Counted from the first letter of the stretch, positions 23,256-35,915 are shown. The stretch: DNA of 64,000 nt from Rutstroemia sp. NJR-2017a BVV2 (GCA_002946415.1 NJPS01000048.1:248001-312000), one strand, 5' to 3'. Notes: generated from the letters alone by a model not told the origin. A program made the numbers and translations.

Positions 23256-25203
23256 TTTTGGGAGTGTGGGTGTGCGGAAGGGGGATGAGTGGGAAAAGTG
23301 AAAAGTATATAAGATAGGAACGTCGTTTTTGTCAAAGTATGAATAGCCAAATTCCATCCCTGGCGCGAAAGATCTCAGGAGACAGCTATTCGTAATTCAT
23401 AGTCTTTCTTATATGTATTATTTCTCAGTCACGTCAGTATGTGACGTCTTGACTGCAAAAGCGACACAAAACTCGCCTCGTATGATGTATGATTGGTGAT
23501 TTCTAGCTTAGACTTACCGACCCCCCTCAATTATCGCATACATACATAGCCCACATCATTACGAAGCCCAATTATCTATCTACTCAGACCCAGAAATCCA
23601 GAAACCCATAAAACCAAACCCCCACTCTCCCTTTCCCCGCAACCAACTCCCCAGATGACCAGCCCAGTACTCCATACTAAATCTCAAACTCTACACTCTA
23701 TCCCCGTGATCAAACTCCGCTGCTAGCTCCGCTGCCGGATAGTTGCAGGGGTAATGCACCGCACGAAAAACCTCGCATATCTAACTTCGCAATTCCGCTA
23801 TATCCAGAACCGATGAGCTGCTGACCGTTACTTCTCATCATGCGTCTCAGCATCTCCAACACTTCCCGCGTTTCTTTCCCAGTCCCCGGAGATAACCGTG
23901 TATAATAAACGGCTTGAGAAGTCCCCCCTCATGACACCCGAGCTAGCCCGTTGAATACCTGCGCTGTTACTCGTTGCATCTTAATCTATGGACCCCAGGT
24001 TTCTCTCGTAGACGGCAAGTAGTATTTTGATGGAGAACGTCACGTAGCTATCCTGCCCATCGACATCGAAGCGAAACTTACCTGTAGGTGATTTGCTTAC
24101 TCGATGTAAGTTAGCCGTGCGAGAACTCCGCCGGTTCCAGTGCGGTGGCGACATCCATCTAAAAGTACGTGGACGGATTGGAAACGGCTTTCTATTTGCC
24201 TCGCTTGAGCCAGAAGTGTAAACAGTCTTAAAAATTCCACATCCCCCATTCCCAAACCCCAATCTCCAAACGCAACTCCGAGGGCTAATTCCCGGCAGTC
24301 GAATACTCACCTCAAGAAACCACACACTTCCCCTCTCCCTCCCCCTCCCACCCAAATTCCACACCAACCTTACCACTCTCCCAACAATCAGTACACACCG
24401 AAACCGAAATGCTGAACTGATTGATTGTACAAGATTTATACCATACCATGCGACTAAGCTGGTCTGGTCTGCGGTTGGTATATGAATCTGATTGATGGGG
24501 AGCGGGTACATGTGAGAGTGTAGCTCGATGGATAATGATATAAAGCAGTATGTATATACAATCAGCGGTATATTTGATTGCTGATCTTAAATTCTTACTC
24601 CAGCAACAACAACTCAAAATCCATCCATCCATACTCAACCACACGCACATACAAGTTTCAAGCCATTTATCTCTAGCACTCATCTCACCTCACGTCACCC
24701 CTCACTCCTCACCTCACCTGATCACTGCTCTCCTCCACCTCTCTCCAAGCGAAAAGCTAGATCCCCCCTTTCTCCCACGGCCCCCACCCTTCTGGCCTTC
24801 ATCTGCCCTCAAAACGGATGAGGATGTGTATGCATACCCGTCCCAATATCAGACTCACGTACTTCTCTTCACTTACTTCCTACTTAAGTCATTCACTCCC
24901 GCTCGGGACACCAACAGCACGCATAACCCTACACTACAACATCAGATCACATAAGGAACCATCTCCGGACTTTTGGAATCATATTCGGTTCATCTTATTT
25001 CTTTTCATTTAGTTGATTTCCCATACTACCCACCCTTCAAACCGAATCCCGGCCGACTCAAAAGCAAAAAAAGCCACGTTAAATAAAGTAGTTTCATTGT
25101 ACAATCATAATAGCATGATCCCATCCATCCATCCCATTCATCCTGGTCATTCATTGATACATTTGTCCCCTTCCCTCACTCTTCATCCTTCCACCTCATC
25201 CAC
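23256..25203. other. Intergenic between convergent genes
   Basis: A 1.9 kb gap between the FAD oxidase and the minus-strand aldehyde dehydrogenase. Open frames up to 176 codons (23981-24511 minus, 24550-24954 plus) are of simple, Ser/His/Pro-rich or Arg-rich composition without family features, so I see no supported gene. Confidence 0.5.
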
Positions 25204-26872
25204 TTAACCGAAAATAGCATCTCCCAACCTAATTCTTACACTCTTAGTTTGAGTGTAGTTCGCCAACGCCGCCTCACCCAACTCTCTGCCAATACCAGAC
25301 TCCTTGAATCCACCGAATGGAACCTGGTGGTGCAAAAGGTTATAACAGTTAACCCAAACGGTACCTGCCTTCAGGCCATTTGATACGCGAATTGCGGTGT
25401 TGAGGTTTGTGGTGTGGACTGCTGCTGCAAGACCGTATGTGGTGCCGTTTCCGATCTTGATGACGTCTTCTTCGGTCTTGAACTTAGCGATAGAGCAGAC
25501 GGGACCGAAGATTTCTTCTTGCATAATCTTCATGTCCTCGGTGACGTTGGAGAAAATGGTGGGTTGGATGAAATAACCCTTGTCGCCGTGGCGCTCACCA
25601 CCAGTCTCGACCTTAGCACCGGCCTTCTTACCCTCATCAATGTAACCCATGACTCGGTCGTATTGAAGTTTGGAGACTTGAGGACCTTGGAAGGTCTCAG
25701 CACTGAATGGGTCACCGACTTTGTTGGCAGCAGCACGAGCCTTGAATCGCTCGACGAATTTGTCGTAGATGCCGTCTTGCACATAGACTCTTGAACCGGC
25801 ACAGCAGGTTTGCCCGTGGTTGAAGAAGATACCGAAGTTGACCCAAGAGATAGCATTCTCGATATCAGCATCGTTGAAGACGATGTTTGGTGATTTACCT
25901 CCGAGTTCGAGAGTAACCTTCTTCAAGTTGGATCCGGCAGCAGCCTTCATGATTTGACGACCAACAACAGTAGAACCGGTGAAAGCAATCTTGTCGACAT
26001 CCATGTGAGCCGAAAGAGCAGCACCGGCAATCTTTCCGAAACCAGAGATAATGTTGATGACTCCTGGTGGGAATCCAGCCTCCTTAACCAAGTTGGCGGC
26101 AACGAGTGCGGAAAGTGGGGTTTGTTCGGCAGTCTTGAGGACAACGGTGTTACCAGCTGCGACTGCAGGACCGATCTTCCATGACCACATAAGCAGCGGG
26201 AAGTTCCATGGGATAATTTGACCACAGACACCGAGCTATGAATGTCAGCTTTCTTTGTGGCGCTCAGATGAAGATATAAAACATACCGGCTCAGCTCTTG
26301 TGTATGAGAACATATCTGGATCGGTATCAATGACCTTTCCTTCGATCTTATCCGCCCAACCACCATAATATCTCAAGCATCCCGCAACCATGCCAACATC
26401 ACCCTTTGCCATTGAGATGGCCTTTCCGTTATCTAATGACTCGACTGAAGCCAAGAGATCTAAGTTCTTCTCGATCAAATCTGCGAGCTTGCATAACAGT
26501 TTGCCACGGGTCTCGGGTGTGGTTTGTCTCCATGATCCTTCGAAGGCTTTTCGTGCGGCTTGGACGGCGACATCGACATCTTTTTCGGTGGCTTCGTGGA
26601 CGGAGCAGATGACTTCTTCGGTGGTGGGGTTGATGACTTCGAAGGTCTTGCCGTCGACACCTTTAACCCATTCGTTGTTGATGAACCTGTATTCGGCACG
26701 TTGATTAGCTGGGAGTCTCGTCGGAAGTAGTGAGAGCGCAGATTGATATGGAATGCGGGAAGATTATGAGAGGTGAGGTGGGGTTGAGGAAGGGAGGAAG
26801 GAGGTTGGCTTACAATCCGGTGGGTTGAGTGTACTCTCCACTCGTTGGAGTCTTGAGCTGAACTGAAGTCAT
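25204..26872 (-). CDS. NAD(P)-dependent aldehyde dehydrogenase
   Basis: Three exons on the minus strand (26872-26814, 26686-26287, 26235-25204) give 496 residues, the normal length for the family. The enzyme oxidises aldehydes, in fungi typically acetaldehyde to acetate, with NAD(P)+. Visible motifs: [11 protein letters not shown] at the start, [28 protein letters not shown] (cofactor binding), [18 protein letters not shown] with the general base Glu263, [14 protein letters not shown] with catalytic Cys297, EEIFGPV, and [15 protein letters not shown]. The first intron is 127 nt and the second 51 nt. The protein resembles cytosolic AldA-type enzymes: it has no clear mitochondrial targeting sequence. 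The 3.2 kb gap upstream must contain its promoter. Confidence 0.96.
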
Positions 26873-29800
26873 GATGAGGTTGCTTTATCTGTGATTGAAT
26901 TATATGAAAGTTTTGTATGTAATGGAGAGTTGGTGGCACAAGACGTGGGAGGGCGGAGATGGGAAATGGGAGAATAAAGAAAGATATCTTGAGGGCGGGG
27001 TAATTGGCAGGTTAAGTAGTCGCTCAACCATTAGCTAATCTTTGCCTTCCCGCCATCAGCGCCTCTCCCCTCCCCCCCTCATATGAAGGAGTAATACAAA
27101 AGAATACAAATCAATAGCTCGGCAATTCCGCTGCTACTCCACCCTGATTGTCATAGAGTTTTGGCGTGAGACCGGCGACTAGCAATCGTAAGTGGCTCGA
27201 AGTGTCCCCTTTGCATGTTTTGGGTGTAAGACAAGCAAGCATGTGTGGACAAGGTATCTCTCCGACTGCAGACGGTGGCATGCAACGACTGCATGCCACT
27301 GCTCTAGCCAAGGTTACGGCATACTAAGTACATCGATTGACTTGCAGATTTCGGTAAGTCAATCCAGGCCTTTCTGGGTATCAAAACCCGAATCAACACC
27401 CACACCCAGCAAGGCTATGGGACTGTTGGTGTCGTCCGAGGTTCTACGGAGGACGAAGTACGAAGTACGTGTTCATTCGTTGTTTCGCTCTTAAATGTGC
27501 AGAAGCTGCGAGATGCGCCGAGATTTCCTCTGTCGCTATCTGCCAAGGAGATGTTTTGTCCTGTTTTACCCGTGGCGACGAGTACCTGCGGTGTGCAGAG
27601 CATACCCACAATGCCCACTGTACTTCGTACGGTGGCAGAATGTCTCTCATGCAAAAAGTCCCTACAGGAATGTACTTGTACAACTGGTGCACCCAGCGCT
27701 TTCCGCCACGGGATGATCGACCATTGGAGTAAGGCCCAGGAAGTGGAGCGCCCGCTCTACTGCACAGCTTGCTCCCCGTTCCTCGATGAAGAAAAGGTCC
27801 CGTTGTCCGGCGATATCAATGTGGCGGGATTCTTTTTCTTGATGCCCATGTACTCTCTGATCGTAGACCACTTCACCATCTCAACCAATGCGTCGCACAG
27901 TAGCTTCACCAGCTCAATACCGGTGTACGAAGTCTGAAGTGGATAACTCCGTGTGCCCCTCCGTTAAGTGGGTCCTGGGCTGGTGGTTGTCGTGTCCGGG
28001 GTTTGGCTTCCCCCTTTCGTTTCGACTACTCTTACCCCTCACCTCAAAGAAGCTCGAGGCTGGTTCGTACAGTATCCTTCCCCGCTCTTTTCGTTGGTCA
28101 GAACTTTATGCCATGTCGAACTTGCCGTGCTTGTACATCTTCTCTATTTCCTAACGTGCATATCAAAATCATCGTACAGCCGATGAACGTACATGGCTTT
28201 CTGGCTAGAAAAACTCTAAGTCTTCCAATATCATCGTCATTGCTGCGACCTCTCTGTCGTTTTCAATTTACAATGCTCTCTCCCTTACCTCGCATCTCGG
28301 TCTCGACCGCCCCTTCTACTCGGCGTAATGCAGGCACGACTCAAGCAAAAGCTCGGCCTGAGCTATAACGAGGGTCCTGCTCCGCATTTTCGTCACATCA
28401 CCCTGTGACACGACAGAACAGTTACCGCCGATGACAGGGGTGGTAGATCGGTGATAAGGAAAATCCGCCACCCCTCACCGACGCTACTTGGTACAAAGTC
28501 CGTTTGAGTTGGCTATCACGCAGAATTCAAGCTCGGTCGTAACTTTACAGCAATGCAGTTTCTTGATCTCCCCAGTTATACTTTCTAAATCCCCTTATAA
28601 AGATGACCCCGCAGATATTCGCTTTACCTTAGAGTAAAAGAGTGCTCTAAGAGCGGTTAGTCCTTTGCCCACCCGTATCGTTCATTGCCTCTGACTTCTC
28701 AGCTGGATTCCTGTAGATCTCCATATCACCGAGGGACAAACACGCATTGACATCCGTAAATCCGTTCATGATTAGTATTGACAGTAGAGGAGAGTAGCTG
28801 GGAAATACCCGTTTCTCCAGGTTTTGCTTCGGGAACTAGAATAGTAAGACAGAGAAGCGGAAATATTGCGCTCATTAATCAATGGATCATGTGCTCAATG
28901 CTTGTATAAAGTGGTAGGGCAGTCATTGTCAGGTCATCGTTCCTTATGGAGAAAGTCCGATAATATTTCAAGCCATGTCTCGACGTTCTGCAGCATTGTT
29001 GTGAAGTTGATCTTGGCATGATGAAATTCACGTGATATTGGAGGTAGCTTCAAATGTGATGTCTTCCAGCTTACCATTTTGGTGATTCCGCAGAATGCTT
29101 CACGGAGATGATGCTATGGTCTAGACCCAATCACACCCGTTTGGAAGGATAGTAACTGGAAAAGTATTGCTACTTAACGGTACAGCGTAAGTGTATATAG
29201 CAGGACGTGGATGCCTCATGAGTACTGTATTTGAGGACTGTATTTCCTAGGATCCATGAAGCCCATACCGATCAATGCCTCCTTTCTTCGCACTTTCTCT
29301 CAAAAGCTCGAAGTACTGTACAAGAGCAAGTCGCATGTGAGTATAGGAGGAGACGATTATTCGTTGGGCAATAACTCCTGCCATGGAACACCTGGACTTG
29401 AATAGCAGAGCTCAGAGGGAGCTGAGGTGAAAGGACACTGTCGAGACTCGATTTTGAGGATTGATTGTTCGATACCGCGCGCGGCGTTCATAACGGCAAG
29501 CCTTGAAACTTCCAGACTGCCATCTGAATGGTTTTGCTCCTCACCCTTCCCACATTTCTCCTGTCTCCAGGATGCCTCCGGTACAGATTGTAATAGCTAC
29601 CAGCCCCGAGATATATTTTCGAATTGTGAACATTCCCGGGCTCAGCGTAGGCTTGTCCTGTCAGGATGCCCCTTCTGCTTTCACGTAAATATCACAGAAT
29701 CAGAACGAGTGGTCACTTTGCCCAAATGCTGGTAGTCGAATGGTACTTCCGTAACTGAAAATCAGAGTGAAAAAGTAGGAAGGCACTCCCGCGACTCCAT

Positions 29801-30110
29801 TCAAAATTCAATTTTTGGTTTGTAATAGTCAGAATTGAATTCTTACATTGTCGCTTCAATGTTACATTTCTGTCGCAATTTTTTAAATATTTTCTAAATT
29901 CCTTCTCGGCTGCTAGTTCTGTGTATCAATTGTCGTAGGGTCGGGGCTTTTGATTGAGGTTCAAAGTTCAGGGCTAAATTCCTGACTAAGCTGGAAATTT
30001 CATGATGGCGGGACCGGTGGGAAAGAAATTCTCTGCGTAGCGCCCACTACGTTTGCTACCAATGTCCCGCAACCTGGAAGGCTCACCTGCAACTTCTCGC
30101 GACTCCAAAA
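26873..30110. other. 3.2 kb without a convincing gene
   Basis: The gap separates the divergent ALDH and Tbf1-like genes. Around 27190-27940 there are overlapping Cys-rich open frames (for example ARCAEISSVAICQGDVLSCF then YLRCAEHTHNAHC at 27469-27732) that recall the spaced-Cys ORFs common in fungal repeat-derived DNA, but the frame is broken and no start is convincing. The rest (28400-30100) shows nothing. Confidence 0.45.
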
Positions 30111-32600
30111 ATGTCGGATTCTGCAACCAATACCGCTATCATGCCTCCCACTGCGGACGGTAAGTTTAATAGTTGCTACGAGTATTTCTAAGCTGAGAGA
30201 ATGGTCTTCAGCACCTCAATGTGTATCCCAGGTTGCTGACTCTCATTCTTGCAGAGGTCCATATCAAGTATGAAGCTCCCGAAGAGTCAAATCTCGAAGC
30301 CATCCCGCGATCGCCGTCATTGAAACGCCGAGCATCTACCGATCAAATTGACTCTCCGGAGAAGAGACAGAGAGTCGAGGTGGAGGCCGCAGAACCTACC
30401 AATGATATGGCTATTGACATGCAAGATTTTGGACTTGATGCTTGTGGATTCGATTTTGCTACATTGGTCAATGATATCGCAGCATCTGTACCGCAGAAAT
30501 CGCATACATCAGAAGGAACGAATATTGTCTCTCACTCGGAGAATGCAAACCAAGTTGCTACTGCTTCCGATCCCACAATTGATCTAAGTCAGACCCAGCA
30601 ACTCGAAAACGGTCATTCTTCATCCTCTGAAGCGCATCCACAGCACGATAGCATTGCCCTGCAGAAGATAGCGCAAAGGCAGAAGGAGCAGAGGGATATC
30701 ACAAAGCTACAAGAGGACCCGCAATTATCCATACGGATCTTGAGCTTGCCAATATTGGAGAGTCTCGTAGGCAGAAACTTTCACTTCCGGAAGTCTCTTC
30801 ATGTTTTGGCTAACGGATATTAAGTCACTTCAAATATTAGAAATCCTATCCGAGGGGCCATACGACAATGCTGTCTCGATTGTTATGAATAAAGATACAC
30901 CTCGTGGACAAGCATACCAGACTCTGAAAGGGCTATTCGATACAACGAAGCATATTTACAATGACAGTTCCGCTTTTCTGGATGCCGATGAACTGAATAT
31001 CCGAGATTATAGCCAGCGAACAATCATAAGACTTGCAAACCTTGCGACGTTTGTCTCATGTGTATTTGGTGGACAAGATGTAGGATTCTATGATCTTAAT
31101 AAACATTTTATCAATGTCTGGACAGCAGAAGGTAGTCCGTTTTCGAAAGCCTCTGGACAATTGCTTTTGAACTTGAAGACCCAGATATTCGTTGCGGCCA
31201 TTTCACAGGAGGAGCAAGACAAAACAAACGAGGAAACTATAGCAGATATATTCATGCCAGGGCTTGCAGAATTCTTGGCCAGTAGGCATGAATTTCCCCT
31301 CACCACAGATGAACTTGAATTTGTCCGGGATATTGAGCATCGCAAAGAATATCTTCTTCAACAAGGCAATGATCCAGTCCGAATAAGTAAGAATTGGCGC
31401 TCTACAATTAACGTATTGGTACTAATCGCAATGCAGAGGAGTTAGGAGATCTTTTTAATTGGGAAACCTTCTTAAAATCGACTACTCTGCACCTGGAATC
31501 ATACAAACCATTCATCTTACCTTATCTGCAGAAACATTCACTGAGTGTTCCTGATACCTCGTCGCAAATTACCACAAATGGCAATCAGACAAACGGAGAT
31601 CACAGTCTGTCTGAAAATGATGCCATTGCTGCGGAAGCTGAACGTGCTGCTCAAATGGTCTTGCAGTCCTTCGGCTACAACAGTGAAGGACAATACCAAC
31701 AGACCAGTCAGCAAAATGGTGAGCCCCTTCGCTGCGCAAGTCAAAGCTCCTGCTAATCCTTTCCAAGGCTACCATCCCCCTCCGCAGCCACAATCGTACC
31801 CTGCACCAGCCCCTCACCCACCTCAAGCTACTTACCAAGCATTCTATCAAAGCACGGCGGCAACTCCCCATCATACCCAATCTGAATCGACATCCGCTCT
31901 GTACGACAAAGCCCGCCAAGCCGCGGCCGCTAAGAATAACCCCGGCCAAAAGGCACGTCCCGGTCTACCCAGTCAACGTCGACCCTGGAGCACAGAAGAA
32001 GAAAACGCCCTGATGGCCGGCCTCGACACGGTCAAAGGGCCACACTGGAGTCAGATTCTTGCTCTCTACGGCTCAAAGGGCACAGTGAGCGAAGTACTCA
32101 AGGATCGAAACCAAGTCCAGTTAAAAGACAAGGCGAGGAACTTGAAACTATTCTTCTTGAAGAGTAATATCGAAGTACCATACTATCTTCAATGCGTCAC
32201 AGGCGAATTGAAAACCCGAGCGCCCAGCCAAGCCGCGAGGAAAGAAGCTGAGGAAAGAGCGAGACTTTCGGGTGACGAGGAGGCCGCAAGGTTTCATGGT
32301 GTTATGGCTCTGGCGAGTGGCATGCAAAGTCAGAGTCAGAGTCATCTTGCGCAAACGATGAACGCGAGTGGGAATGTTACGCCGTATCAGAGGACGCCAA
32401 CTCCGGTGTCGACTGCGCATCATAGTCCGCATAGTTCGCCGGAGAGGCTGCAGGTTGTGGAGCCGGAGCAGGGGCACGGACAAGGACAGGAGGGACAGGG
32501 GCAGAATGGACAGGAGCAGGGGCAGCAGCAGGCAGGGGATGTTAGGTTGGAGGAGATGAATACGGAGGATAGGTTGGTGAGGGCGCTGTCGGGTGTTTAG
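30111..32600 (+). CDS. Tbf1/TRF-like telomere-repeat-binding Myb protein
   Basis: Five exons (30111-30159, 30255-30766, 30825-31386, 31437-31718, 31768-32600) with introns of 49-95 nt give 745 residues. Residues about 539-595 form one Myb domain of the telobox type: [42 protein letters not shown], and [11 protein letters not shown], where the VxLKDKxRN signature is the hallmark of TRF, Taz1 and Tbf1 proteins. Residues about 175-400 are helical and match the TRF-homology dimerisation region of fungal Tbf1-like proteins. These proteins bind TTAGGG repeats at telomeres and gene promoters. The N-terminus has a short basic stretch ([17 protein letters not shown]) that could be a nuclear signal. 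The C-terminus carries a Gln/Gly repeat (about residues 695-720) encoded by a GGACAG-rich minisatellite. The ATG at 30062 is out of frame and would be an upstream ORF. Confidence 0.88.
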
Positions 32601-32872
32601 GGCTGGTTGGAATTTCTGGGATAAGGGCATGAATTGGTGAAGAGAGGGACGTATATAGTAATGCTAATGAGATTAATATTTCTATGATTGAAGTTGAGAG
32701 TACTAGATCAATGGCTTTCTGCGTGAGAGTAAGGTGGGAAGACTTATTTTCTATTCGTTTCTTTGTGGGGTTGGATAAAGTAAGTGAGCGGTTGATGGTC
32801 GTTCATTTGAAAACCAATTAATACTATCCTATTCCGAGGAAAAACACTACTCCAATCTTTTCCATATCCATC

Positions 32873-34170
32873 TTACTTACTTCCAACTATAGCATTATAA
32901 TCAATATCCAAGATGGTATGATGCCCGCCTGTACACCGCCAACCGCCCTCAATCCTTTCAAACTCATAACCTTGCGAACAGCCGGCTCTTTCTTGGAGCC
33001 GCTTTTGTATCTCGGGGTCTGCGATAGTGAAGGAAACTCCGATTTTCACGTTCTTGTAGTCTTTCTTAAGTCTCTCCGCCTCATGCTTCTTGACTTCTTC
33101 CTTCTTGCGCTTTTGCTCCTTTTCTTTCCGCTCTTTCTCCTTTTGCTCCTTTTCTAGCCGCTCCTCCTCCCTCCTCTTTTTCTCCAGCGCGATCTTCACC
33201 CTAGTTTCCTCCTCAATCGTACTGTCTCGCCTTCGTACTCGCACTCAGCTTCGTAATGCCAGCATACCCAACCTCTTTGGCGCATATATCCCACTCCGTA
33301 ATGACAATCCGGCGCGGGTGAAAGAACGTCTTGGTGACCCAGTCGCCCGGCACCAGGGCTGCCGCGACCGCCGACAGCGGAGCCTTCACTTCTGGGAGAG
33401 CCTCGGGCTCAACCAGACTGATGCCTTGATGCGTAGGGTCCCAGCCGCCGTCGGCGCGCTGGAAGGACAGCTCATGCAGATCGTCGTTATCGACCGCCGT
33501 GTAGATGCGCAGCTCAAAGTGTGGAGAGGCGAAGTTGCTGGCTACGGCGGAGATCATGGCTGGAGGCGGAAGTGTGTATGGCGTGGGAGCTAAAGTTATG
33601 GGCCATGATGTTAGCTCGGGGCGCTGTGCAGAACGGACATTATATCAAGATTCGATGGGATGGGCTTACCTGTAGACCACTTTTTATTGTCGTCTGAACA
33701 GACTTCCAGCAGCGGGGTTCCGGGCTTCACGATCCTCGCCTCCAGGATCATGCCTGTGTCGACTACCGTGTCCGGGGAGATCCACCCCTTGCCAAGGGTG
33801 AAGACGAGTTCGCGGATCGACTCGTCTTGGGCCTGATAGATGATGTGAATGCTTCCATCCTCGCAACGGATCGCAGCGAGCTTGGTAGTGGCAAGTGGGA
33901 CCGTAGTCGGGAACGATAGGATGTCGGATTCAGACCCGGCTGGCGTGAGTTTCCAGCCTGGCGCGGGCGGCACGAGTTCGTCCAGGCTGGTAGTTCTGTG
34001 TCGAAATCGTCTCTGGCAGTGCCCTTGCTGAAATAGCTGCGATTGGTGCGCTACGGGACGAAATATAATAGCAATTAGCAACTGTGGCCAAACTAACAAC
34101 CGAATGGAACGGCGGAAAATCAACTCATCTCTTGGATCTTTCCATCCCAGGCCACATAGTAGACCCTCGT
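32873..34170 (-). CDS. Fucose-lectin-like protein with coiled-coil C-terminal extension, 5' end unresolved
   Basis: Supported exons are 34170-34125, 34050-33670, 33589-33268 and 33221-32873, all joined in frame across introns of 74, 80 and 46 nt; an upstream exon with the start codon was not found. The first three exons encode beta-propeller-type repeats of the Aleuria-like fungal fucose lectin family: RVYYVAWDGKIQEM, SIHIIYQAQDESIRELVF with GKGW, LRIYTAVDNDDLHELSFQ with GGW, and IVITEWDI. Such lectins bind fucosylated glycans. The last exon adds about 50 residues of Glu/Lys/Arg coiled coil and then a 55-residue globular end (KIGVSFTIADPEIQKRL, GGWRCTGGHHTILDIDYNAI). The lectin-coiled-coil fusion could make multimers. 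No signal peptide is seen in what is resolved, consistent with the cytosolic lectins of this family. Convergent with the Tbf1-like gene. Confidence 0.72.
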
Positions 34171-34532
34171 CTATCTCGTGTTAGTAGCTGGCTGCAATAG
34201 GCGGATACAGGAACAGTGGCAATAAAGTGGAAGTAAAGATCGTTCTAGATCAGCCTATAGCTACATGAATCACGTCGGAGCCCCCGGCAGAGCCATGGTA
34301 TCAGTTTGAATCGGACTACTTCCGAATGCCCTCAATATCTCCACACATAGAGGAGAGCTTTTCACCTCTACAAGATGATGACTATCTCGTAGCCGTCCCA
34401 GATTCTAGATACAGAAGCTTTGAAGAGTCAAGACATGTGTGAAATCTTCGAGATCGTAACTTTCATGCCAGTTAGTGTCGCCAAGAGAAGCGATCTCTGT
34501 TGCGTCTCTCATTAGGAAGTAATGATATATAT

Positions 34533-34689
34533 ACTTGGTCGTTGGGATAAATACTTGTAGTCCCTATCGCTCCACGATCGAAGTTCTAGCAAATGAAGTA
34601 GCACGTGAGAGGCTACTTCTGCGAGCTACTTTGGTGATATATATTTGTGCTAGAACAGGGCCTACAAGTATTTATCCCAACCACCAAGT
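34533..34689. mobile_element. MITE-like foldback element
   Basis: 28-bp terminal inverted repeats at 34533-34560 and 34662-34689 match at 27 of 28 positions (core GGGATAAATACTTGTAG against CTACAAGTATTTATCCC). The interior continues the symmetry: TTCTAGCAAAT at about 34584 faces ATTTGTGCTAGAA at about 34643, and GAAGTAGC (34596) faces GCTACTTC (34612). The whole 157-bp unit can fold into one hairpin and has no coding capacity, as expected of a non-autonomous miniature element. A clean target-site duplication is not obvious. Confidence 0.65.
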
Positions 34690-34834
34690 TGATACCACGA
34701 GATGCAGCTAATCAAAATCAACGAAACGATCCTCCCTTGAGGGTAGTTCTCAGGCCTAGAGAACAGATGCACGCGACCCCAAGACGTGAGATGCAGAGCA
34801 CACAGTCAGATGGACTTGACCCGACGCGTTGCTC

Positions 34835-34978
34835 CTAGTTGACACTTGTCATTTTCCCCGCATCATCCAAGCCGAAGTGATCCTGAAGACCTTTTAGAAC
34901 CACTGGTTCTTCCGCCCTTAAGTCTGGAATCATATCGCAATCCTTGATGATTTCATCCTCCTGTTGATCGTTCGCCAT
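34835..34978 (-). CDS. Possible 47-residue acidic microprotein
   Basis: An ATG-to-TAG frame of 47 codons starting MANDQQEDEIIKDCDMIPDL and ending GKMTSVN. The composition is protein-like (acidic, balanced, with one short amphipathic stretch around VVLKGLQDHF) in otherwise non-coding DNA between the lectin and NLR-type genes. No family is recognised. It may be chance or an exon of a gene I cannot assemble. Confidence 0.25.
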   Translation of the reverse strand: MANDQQEDEIIKDCDMIPDLRAEEPVVLKGLQDHFGLDDAGKMTSVN

Positions 34979-35915
34979 GTTAGTTTTTGAGACTATGGAG
35001 GATATACGTTGATCGTTGTCCGAGGATCAGCCGCTTGTGCCCTTCTTCGGAGTTTCGGGCCGTAAACTTTGATGAGGGGCTCTGGTTCCTAACTCTGAAA
35101 TTAAGATTATATATACTACTGTGAGCATGATCACAAAATGCAATATATAATCTTTTTGCCCACAAGCAAGCACATACGACTATAGATCAAGGAGAATTGG
35201 GCAATCTCTATGCTCTGTTGATACCTCCGCCTTCCCTAAAACAAATTCCCAAATCCAGTATAACAATGTTCATCAGTTTTCCAATTTTCGAATCTAGATT
35301 TCGGATTCCAAGTTCGAATTAACTCATCCTCGTGGTGATTTTACCTTACCGAGAACGAAATTCCGATAACTGTCCAAAAAAAGTCTACCTTAATTGAGCT
35401 CAGCCCTGAAACCGTAATCTTTCAACGGACTCGGACTCGGACTCGGACCCAGGAAATTCGATAGACCTCTAACAATCATGGATAACAGCCGGCGAAGTTG
35501 AATTCCTACTTGAATTGATGTTTGTGTTGGAATATATTGTCAGCCCTTATGGTTGGCTATCACGTGTTGAGTACTAAGCTGCACAGAGCCTAGCCCATTA
35601 TGCGGAGTAATTCTTCGACGTGTCAAGAGTTAGTTCTAGTTTTGCTAGTCAACCTCAACATAGCTCCTGTTGCTTCTAGCTTCCTACCTCTGGGCTTATG
35701 ACACCTACAAGGGCATTACCTTTTCAACAGTTTGATTATATTCAGAGAGTTCACGGTGGCTGGATCTTCTGCCTTATGTAAGTCTGCATGGTTGCCTCAA
35801 GGCTGCTACAATGGGATGTTTAGAGATAACACCTTGAAGCTTTATTGAGTGACTCCAACCAACTAAAGGTTTACTTAGCTCCATATAAAATCGATATAGC
35901 TCGAACTTGAGAACG

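Larger units (their letters stand above)
34171..35915. other. Gap between lectin and NLR-type gene
   Basis: Contains the 5' part of the lectin gene (unresolved), the foldback element at 34533-34689, a possible 47-codon ORF at 34835-34978, and the promoter of the NACHT-WD40 gene. No larger gene is evident. Confidence 0.5.

Noticed and set aside
23981..24511. 176-codon minus-strand ORF
   Set aside because: Composition is random (Arg/Gly/Trp/Ser), no motif, no sensible splice partners.
35301..35335. Sequence resembling a tRNA B box (AGTTCGAATT)
   Set aside because: No A box, acceptor stem or T run at the right distances, so no tRNA gene was called.
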